The notes below the pieces were generated by a model. That model searched no databases. It had not been told where the DNA came from and was given only the letters and a program-made list of their open reading frames with translations. The position numbers and the translations under genes are program-made. This document shows positions 24,106 to 27,840 of a stretch of 27,840 nucleotides of DNA, piece by piece. The stretch is taken from positions 1-27,840 of the forward strand of contig CAJUER010000009.1 in assembly GCA_910585705.1 (NCBI GenBank), read 5' to 3'. Each line of letters opens with the position of its first letter. Position 1 is the stretch's first letter. This DNA comes from an uncultured Christensenella sp. GTDB taxonomy: Bacteria > Bacillota > Clostridia > Christensenellales > Borkfalkiaceae.

Positions 24106-25050
24106 TTAATCTTCGTCGCTCTCGTCGCATTTAAAATAACCTGTCGGGAAAAACTCTCTTCGAATACGGCGTTTTTTCAAATATCCGTCAAGCTCGTTCC
24201 TAAGTGCTTCCCGTTCTGATTCAAGTCCTTTAAGCTCCGGCGAATCCGCGCCGCGTACTTGAAGAATTAAATGCACGTACGAATTGTAATTTACTTCTAT
24301 GCGCTCGATTAAACTCTTGTATTCCGTATCGAGCATTAGCCGCTTATGTAGCTCGTCCGCGTTATAATCTTGCTTGTAATTATCGCTGTTTAGCTTCTGA
24401 GGGTGTTTAACCGCTAAAATTTCGGGGTGCACTGTAAACAAGCTGCAACCGCGCCGCCGTCGGTCGTTGCCGTCCACTTTCTCGGTTCGCGTTAAGTCCG
24501 CCGCTTTAAGCTCCCTGACACTGTCGCCGGCGGTGGTTCTCGGAAGATTTACCGCTTTGCCTATTCGCGCTTGCGAGCTTATGTAAACGCCGCCTGCTTT
24601 CGGGTTCTCATTGCCGCGCTTCAATAACCCAAGCGTAAGCAATCGCGAGTATGCAAGCCGCTTTTGCTTGCCGCCAACGTTCCAAAGCTGTTTAAACATA
24701 TAGCTGTCTATTTCGAGGTGGTCGCTCTTGTTATAGCTTACTTTGATTTTATAATACGAACGTTTGACACGTTCTATTATTCCGCGCTCCGTAAGCGCCT
24801 TAAACGCCGCGCTTATCGTTTCCTTAGACATTCCGAACTCTTCAACAAAATAATCATACGGAAGAAACGCCGGTTTTTTAAACGCCTTGTTCATCGTATG
24901 GATAATAGCAAGGATAAATTGACAGCTTAATAACAGCCCCGTAAACACGGTGGCTTTGCCGTTCTTTGGTTTCCCCGTGAACGCTATCGGAAACTCTATG
25001 TACGTTGACGTTTCCGGCAGATTAAGTTTTTGCCATTCTCTATCCGGCAT
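24106..25050 (-). CDS. Two-winged-helix DNA-binding protein, probable replication initiator
   Basis: 314 aa, SD AGGG. Residues 35-110 form a first helical/winged-helix unit, with HTH FVEEFGMSKETISAAFKALT and wing RGIIERVKRSYYKIKV. A second wing unit, about 130-205 (RLAYSRLLTLGLLKRGN, ISSQARIGKAVNLPRTTAG, VRELKAADLTRTEKV), follows. The C-terminal 100 residues are charged helices (KGLESEREALRNELDGYLKKR), a likely multimer or partner region. Tandem wings are the layout of plasmid RepA/Rep3-type initiators, and the iteron-like array just beyond its 3' end supports this. A phage regulator is the alternative. No rolling-circle HUH motif is present. Confidence 0.62.
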   Translation of the reverse strand: MPDREWQKLNLPETSTYIEFPIAFTGKPKNGKATVFTGLLLSCQFILAIIHTMNKAFKKPAFLPYDYFVEEFGMSKETISAAFKALTERGIIERVKRSYYKIKVSYNKSDHLEIDSYMFKQLWNVGGKQKRLAYSRLLTLGLLKRGNENPKAGGVYISSQARIGKAVNLPRTTAGDSVRELKAADLTRTEKVDGNDRRRRGCSLFTVHPEILAVKHPQKLNSDNYKQDYNADELHKRLMLDTEYKSLIERIEVNYNSYVHLILQVRGADSPELKGLESEREALRNELDGYLKKRRIRREFFPTGYFKCDESDED

Positions 25051-25063
25051 TGCGTTTCCCTTT

Positions 25064-25297
25064 TTAAACTTCTATCTTTAACTGCTCGAAACCTTTCGGA
25101 AGCCAACTGCGCAGAGTGGATGCGCGCTTGCCGTTCGCGCCGCCGAGCCTATGCGCAGGGGCGCACTCGGGACACCAACACATTACATTATCACGCGCCA
25201 AGCCCCAACCGGCACGCCGTGCTTCGTCTACGCTTCTGAATACCGCGCAAATGTCGTTGCAGTCGTCGCAAGTATAATTCATTTTGTCCTTTCGCAT
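25064..25297 (-). CDS. Small zinc-ribbon protein of the element
   Basis: 77 aa, SD GAGGTG 9 nt before ATG. A CDDC knuckle lies near residues 10-13 and CWCPEC near 41-46, a classic four-Cys zinc ribbon. A short tail is rich in Arg and Lys (HRLGGANGKRASTLRSW). It ends 13 nt before the replication-type gene starts, so the two are co-transcribed. A role in DNA binding or replication is likely; the exact function is unknown. Confidence 0.7.
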   Translation of the reverse strand: MRKDKMNYTCDDCNDICAVFRSVDEARRAGWGLARDNVMCWCPECAPAHRLGGANGKRASTLRSWLPKGFEQLKIEV

Positions 25298-25681
25298 TTT
25301 GTTTCACCTCATATGACCAGGCATATTGACCTCGAATTTTGACCGCGCTGTTTGGCTACGTTGCCGCCCATCAGCGCGGCGACGTCGTTTTTTTAATGAC
25401 CTTTCGGTCGTTTTCTATATGTTTTTCGCTCTCGTTGGCTTGCGGTTGTCATTTTCGGCAACCGCGCGTTTTAATAATGTCGGGGCTCCGCCCCGTACCC
25501 CGATTATTTTATTTTTTGTGCGGCGCGAGGGCTTCGCCCCCGTGACCCCCTTTATTTTAAACGGCACGCCGCGCCCGTCTTGCCGCTGCGCCCCCTGTCA
25601 AGACGGGCGCGGCTTTCTGTTTTTCCTTTATTTTGCTAATAAAGGGGTATCCGCCGTCGGGGTACGCCGTTACGCACGGGC
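25298..25681. other. Hairpin-rich non-coding region of the element
   Basis: I see no gene. The block holds GCGGTTG/CAACCGC (25442-25465), GGGGC/GCCCC with a 3-nt loop (25482-25494), GGGC/GCCC (25529-25539) and the very strong hairpin at 25568-25613. Filamentous phages keep their strand origins and packaging signal in a structured intergenic region, and this is the best candidate here. Confidence 0.55.
25568..25613. repeat. 15-bp perfect GC-rich hairpin
   Basis: GCCGCGCCCGTCTTG (25568-25582) and CAAGACGGGCGCGGC (25599-25613) around a 16-nt loop. On the plus strand TTTCTGTTTTTC follows, so it might terminate plus transcripts. All genes here are on the minus strand, so a packaging or origin role is more attractive. 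Confidence 0.7.
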
Positions 25682-26344
25682 TTACGCTCTCCGACAGCTG
25701 CGCGGCGGTCTTGGTCTGCGTGTCGGCACGGTCTGCACCGCCTGCACCGCCTGCACGTCGTCAATGCTTAATTGCCCTTGCTGTTGCACGTTGCTTTGCT
25801 TTTGCTCGGTTTCGGGTGTTCTTGCGTTCTGCGGCTCCTCGAACGCTTCGCGCACGTCGGCGTTGTCCGCTTGCTTTATCGCCGTTTTTAATCTTCGTTT
25901 CATTTCGCGCTTAGATAGCTTTTTGCCGCTGTCGGAAATAAAGCTGTCGCGCTCGATTTCGATAACTTTTTCGTCGGCGCTTAACGTAATATCTGCTTCG
26001 AGGGCAGCACGCTCTTCGATTACGTCCTGCGCCCTGTTCGTCAAAGGTTGGAAGATTAAACGCCACCACCAACCGCGACGGAACGGCGTTTCCTCGTCTG
26101 CTCGCGCTTCGATTTCCGCTATCTTTTTGCGATAATCGACTTCACGTTCAAATGTGCGTAAGTCTATTGCCTCGCCATAAGCAGTCAATAGCACTTCCGC
26201 AAATTTCTTTATCGTTTCTTCGTCTTTGATATAGCCCAATCGCTTTTTTACGCGCTCCAATTCGTCGAGAAACTCGCTGTTAATCTCTTTTATGTCGTCA
26301 AGCGGTAAATATCCGCCGCGCTTGCTTAATTTCTTAATCCTCAT
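25682..26344 (-). CDS. Coiled-coil protein downstream of Zot
   Basis: 220 aa, starting 11 bp inside the end of the Zot-like gene (ATGAGGATTAAG), so it is translationally coupled. Residues 15-75 are heptad-rich helix (INSEFLDELERVKKRLGYI). The Trp-rich stretch RRGWWWRLIFQPL lies near 90-101. Charged helices follow to 165 (KKLSKREMKRRLKTAIKQA). The last 55 residues are Gln- and Arg/Pro-rich (VQQQGQ, then RRPRPPRSCRRA). There is no signal peptide or membrane span. It is unrecognised, and its position suggests an accessory factor for virion assembly. Confidence 0.62.
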   Translation of the reverse strand: MRIKKLSKRGGYLPLDDIKEINSEFLDELERVKKRLGYIKDEETIKKFAEVLLTAYGEAIDLRTFEREVDYRKKIAEIEARADEETPFRRGWWWRLIFQPLTNRAQDVIEERAALEADITLSADEKVIEIERDSFISDSGKKLSKREMKRRLKTAIKQADNADVREAFEEPQNARTPETEQKQSNVQQQGQLSIDDVQAVQAVQTVPTRRPRPPRSCRRA

Positions 26345-27047
26345 AATTTTGTCCTTCTTCGGGGAAAAATTCCGATAAACACGATTTACTGTCTATCCAG
26401 TCCAAAATATCGCCTGTATCGTTGTACTCCGTTTCGCGGTAATTGATTAACTCGCTTTTGCCCTGCTTTGACAGTTCAACGTATTCGTCAACGTCTGCAC
26501 GGCTGTCAAACTCCCTGCAACGCCATTTTAAACCGCATATTATTCCGAATCGCGCAACGTTCATTTCAAGTCCGCAAATTTGCACGAAGTGACGGGATAG
26601 GTCGCGTATGTCTTTGTTTATCAATACCGGACGTTGCGAAGCAAGCCATATTTCATAATCTGCGTGCCGGTGTTTCTCGAAGAACGCCGACACCGCACGC
26701 GGCAAATCGGTTTTGGAGTTAAATTCGTCTTGCGCTTCGTCGATAAAGATTACGGAGCCGACATAGATTTTTTTATACTTCTTTCCGATACCGATTTCAG
26801 ACCCCTTGATATAATACGGCTCGTATATACTTCCGTCGGGGTTTTGTATTCGCACCTTAAAATTACAATAAATAGGCACTCTATTGGGAAATTTTAGCGG
26901 CGTTTTGCGTTCCTTGTTTTTGGCTTCGATTATCCGGCGCGAGTTCTCTAAAAGCTCGTCGCCGTACTCGAAGTACATTTCTGCGACGACGTGCATTAAC
27001 AGCACGCTTTTTCCTGCGCCCACGTCGCCGAATAAATTATGTAGCAT
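26334..27047 (-). CDS. Zot/pI-like filamentous phage assembly ATPase
   Basis: 237 aa, SD GAGGTG 6 nt before ATG. Walker A is GDVGAGKS at 7-14 and Walker B VIFIDEAQDEF at 99-109. The family blocks RVPIYCNFKVRI, YYIKGSEIGIG, FFEKHRHADYEIWLASQRP and INKDIRDLSRHFV are all present, as in zonular occludens toxin/pI proteins that drive inovirus extrusion. Most pI/Zot proteins continue into a transmembrane helix and a periplasmic domain; here the protein ends after the ATPase, and the last 60 residues are soluble (RADVDEYVELSKQGKSELI). The host appears to be monoderm, which could explain the missing part. Confidence 0.82.
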   Translation of the reverse strand: MLHNLFGDVGAGKSVLLMHVVAEMYFEYGDELLENSRRIIEAKNKERKTPLKFPNRVPIYCNFKVRIQNPDGSIYEPYYIKGSEIGIGKKYKKIYVGSVIFIDEAQDEFNSKTDLPRAVSAFFEKHRHADYEIWLASQRPVLINKDIRDLSRHFVQICGLEMNVARFGIICGLKWRCREFDSRADVDEYVELSKQGKSELINYRETEYNDTGDILDWIDSKSCLSEFFPEEGQNYED

Positions 27048-27080
27048 ATAATCACCTCGCTTTCGGGGTCTAAAATTGTG

Positions 27081-27275
27081 TTAGCCATTCCTGCACGTTG
27101 CCGCTTCGATTTTTGCCGCTATCTCGTCGTACGACTCGGAAACGTTAAACCGTGTACCGTCGTGTAGCATTAACGAAGTTTTATCGCCTATGGCGACAAA
27201 CCAAACTATTTGATTGATATTTAAACAATACTTTACGTCGCTTGTTTGATACGTTATTTCAATAAAGTTTTTCAT
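27081..27275 (-). CDS. Small beta-rich protein (FlbD-like)
   Basis: 64 aa, SD AAGGAGA. The pattern NFIEITYQTSDVKYCLNIN, IVWFVAIGDKTSLMLHDG and FNVSESYDEIAAKIEAA resembles FlbD-type mini-proteins and other short strand-hairpin-helix folds. Function in the element is unknown. Its ATG overlaps the upstream stop (ATGA). Confidence 0.6.
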   Translation of the reverse strand: MKNFIEITYQTSDVKYCLNINQIVWFVAIGDKTSLMLHDGTRFNVSESYDEIAAKIEAATCRNG

Positions 27276-27466
27276 TTCTTAATCTCCTTGATAATTAAAA
27301 GTACAGTGAATACAAGTGCGGCACTGCCAAAGCCTACGCATAACCACACTAACGGCGTTAGCAAAACTTCAAACATCGGCACAACGTTAACGTAATATCC
27401 GAACAGCAGCCGCGCGAACAGCAAAAACACGAAGAACACCGAGAACGTTATTATCAGCTTTTTCAT
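27272..27466 (-). CDS. Small two-TM membrane protein
   Basis: 64 aa from ATG 27466 (MKKLIITF), chosen because GAGGTAAAG precedes it and ATGA overlaps the upstream stop; a start five codons earlier is possible. Two hydrophobic spans lie at 4-22 (LIITFSVFFVFLLFARLL) and 35-58 (PLVWLCVGFGSAALVFTVLL), with a basic end KEIKK. Size and position fit a minor virion or assembly membrane protein of a filamentous phage. Confidence 0.6.
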   Translation of the reverse strand: MKKLIITFSVFFVFLLFARLLFGYYVNVVPMFEVLLTPLVWLCVGFGSAALVFTVLLIIKEIKK

Positions 27467-27735
27467 TTCTTTACCTCGCAATTTGCTTCGATTAGGTTGA
27501 TTATTTCGGTTATATCGGTTTTCGGAATACCTAAGATAGAAGATATAAAGCCTAATTCACGTTCACCGTAAAGGTAATCGAGCACGCCGTCCAAATCGTT
27601 CCAATCGAACGTAAAAAGAAACAATCTTAAATACTGTTTCGGAAACGTCGTTTTTACAAGCTCGTGCACGTTCACGCCCTCGCGCGGCGTGGTCTTGACG
27701 GGGTGCAGTAACTTCATAACTTCGTATTCGTTCAT
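27463..27735 (-). CDS. Small soluble protein of the element, unknown
   Basis: 90 aa. MNEYEVMKLLHPVKTTPREG is followed by aromatic and helical segments (YLRLFLFTFDWNDLDGVLDY, FISSILGIPKTDITEIINL). No motif is recognised. Both ends overlap neighbours by ATGA, so it is part of a coupled chain. Confidence 0.55.
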   Translation of the reverse strand: MNEYEVMKLLHPVKTTPREGVNVHELVKTTFPKQYLRLFLFTFDWNDLDGVLDYLYGERELGFISSILGIPKTDITEIINLIEANCEVKK

Positions 27736-27840
27736 TTCTTTTTACCTGCCTTTTTGTTTGTTTTGCGTTTTGGCTTGCTTTTGCCTTTGCGTTTTGGCTT
27801 AGCTTTTCGGGGCTTGTCCTTGCGGCTCTTGACAGCTTTC
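27732..27840 (-). CDS. Lys/Arg-rich C-terminal tail of a gene (5' end beyond window)
   Basis: The last 35 codons are in frame to TGA 27734-27732, rich in KPKRK-type repeats (PRKAKPKRKGKSKPKRK) and ending KKAGKKK. Such tails bind DNA or ssDNA. The stop overlaps the start of the 90-aa gene, which supports real coding. Candidate product: ssDNA-binding or coat-associated protein; unproven. Confidence 0.55.
   Translation of the reverse strand, partial: KAVKSRKDKPRKAKPKRKGKSKPKRKTNKKAGKKK

Larger units (their letters stand above)
23394..27840. mobile_element. Inovirus-like integrated element at tRNA-Gln (right end outside window)
   Basis: From the tRNA-Gln end onward, gene style changes. Small, overlapping, minus-strand genes include a Zot/pI-like ATPase, a replication-type two-winged-helix protein and zinc-ribbon and coiled-coil proteins, with hairpin-rich non-coding blocks and an iteron-like array. 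A Zot ATPase near tiny membrane proteins is the hallmark of filamentous phages. No integrase, capsid or portal gene is visible, and no second copy of the tRNA 3' end occurs before the window ends. Element identity is inferred from one clear family (Zot) plus layout. Confidence 0.7.

Noticed and set aside
25326..26135. 269-codon plus-strand open frame
   Set aside because: It is antisense to the coiled-coil gene and the hairpin block, has low-complexity composition and lacks an SD.

Overview
The window looks like the chromosome of an uncultured, low-to-medium GC Gram-positive bacterium, probably a gut-type clostridium (Bacillota). The evidence is the purine-rich Shine-Dalgarno sites, the many near-consensus sigma-A promoters (TTGAAA or TTGACA, 17 bp, TATAAT), the T-tailed hairpin terminators and the families present (PadR, MATE, CDF, SERCA-like Ca2+-ATPase, flotillin/NfeD). 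Species assignment is inference only.

Left part (1-8.5 kb): most of a very large secreted, repeat-rich, membrane-anchored surface protein (minus strand, running off the left edge). Upstream of it lie two tandem homologous RNA units, each with its own promoter, a roughly 200-nt foldable core and a terminator. The second terminator sits just before the surface gene, so the pair looks like a tandem attenuator or a pair of small RNAs. A CDF metal transporter follows on the plus strand. Convergent to it is a two-gene operon of a MATE exporter and an unrecognised helical protein.

Middle part (8.5-18 kb): accessory genes, mostly single-gene units with their own promoters. They are a PadR regulator with an alpha/beta hydrolase, a two-TM protein with a possible PLD-like domain, a small unknown protein followed by a truncated DUF3592 piece, a PP2C-like phosphatase divergent from a membrane-anchored Nudix-like protein (their -35 boxes overlap), a PNPOx-like protein, tRNA-Ala, a Cys-rich mini-protein, tRNA-Val and an apparently leaderless GNAT acetyltransferase. 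Relics of a surface protein, a DUF3592 protein and an SSB tail show that this stretch turns over.

Right-centre (18-23.4 kb): core-like genes. An NfeD-like membrane protein and flotillin form an overlapping operon. A SERCA-type Ca2+-ATPase converges on it, and tRNA-Gln(CTG) follows.

Right end (23.4-27.84 kb): a probable integrated mobile element starting at the tRNA-Gln 3' end. All its genes are on the minus strand: a Lys-rich tail (partial), three tiny genes joined by 4-bp ATGA overlaps, a Zot/pI-like assembly ATPase, a coiled-coil protein, a zinc-ribbon protein and a two-winged-helix replication-type protein. Non-coding blocks carry strong hairpins and an iteron-like array. This is the pattern of a filamentous-phage (inovirus-like) element; its other end and any integrase lie outside the window.
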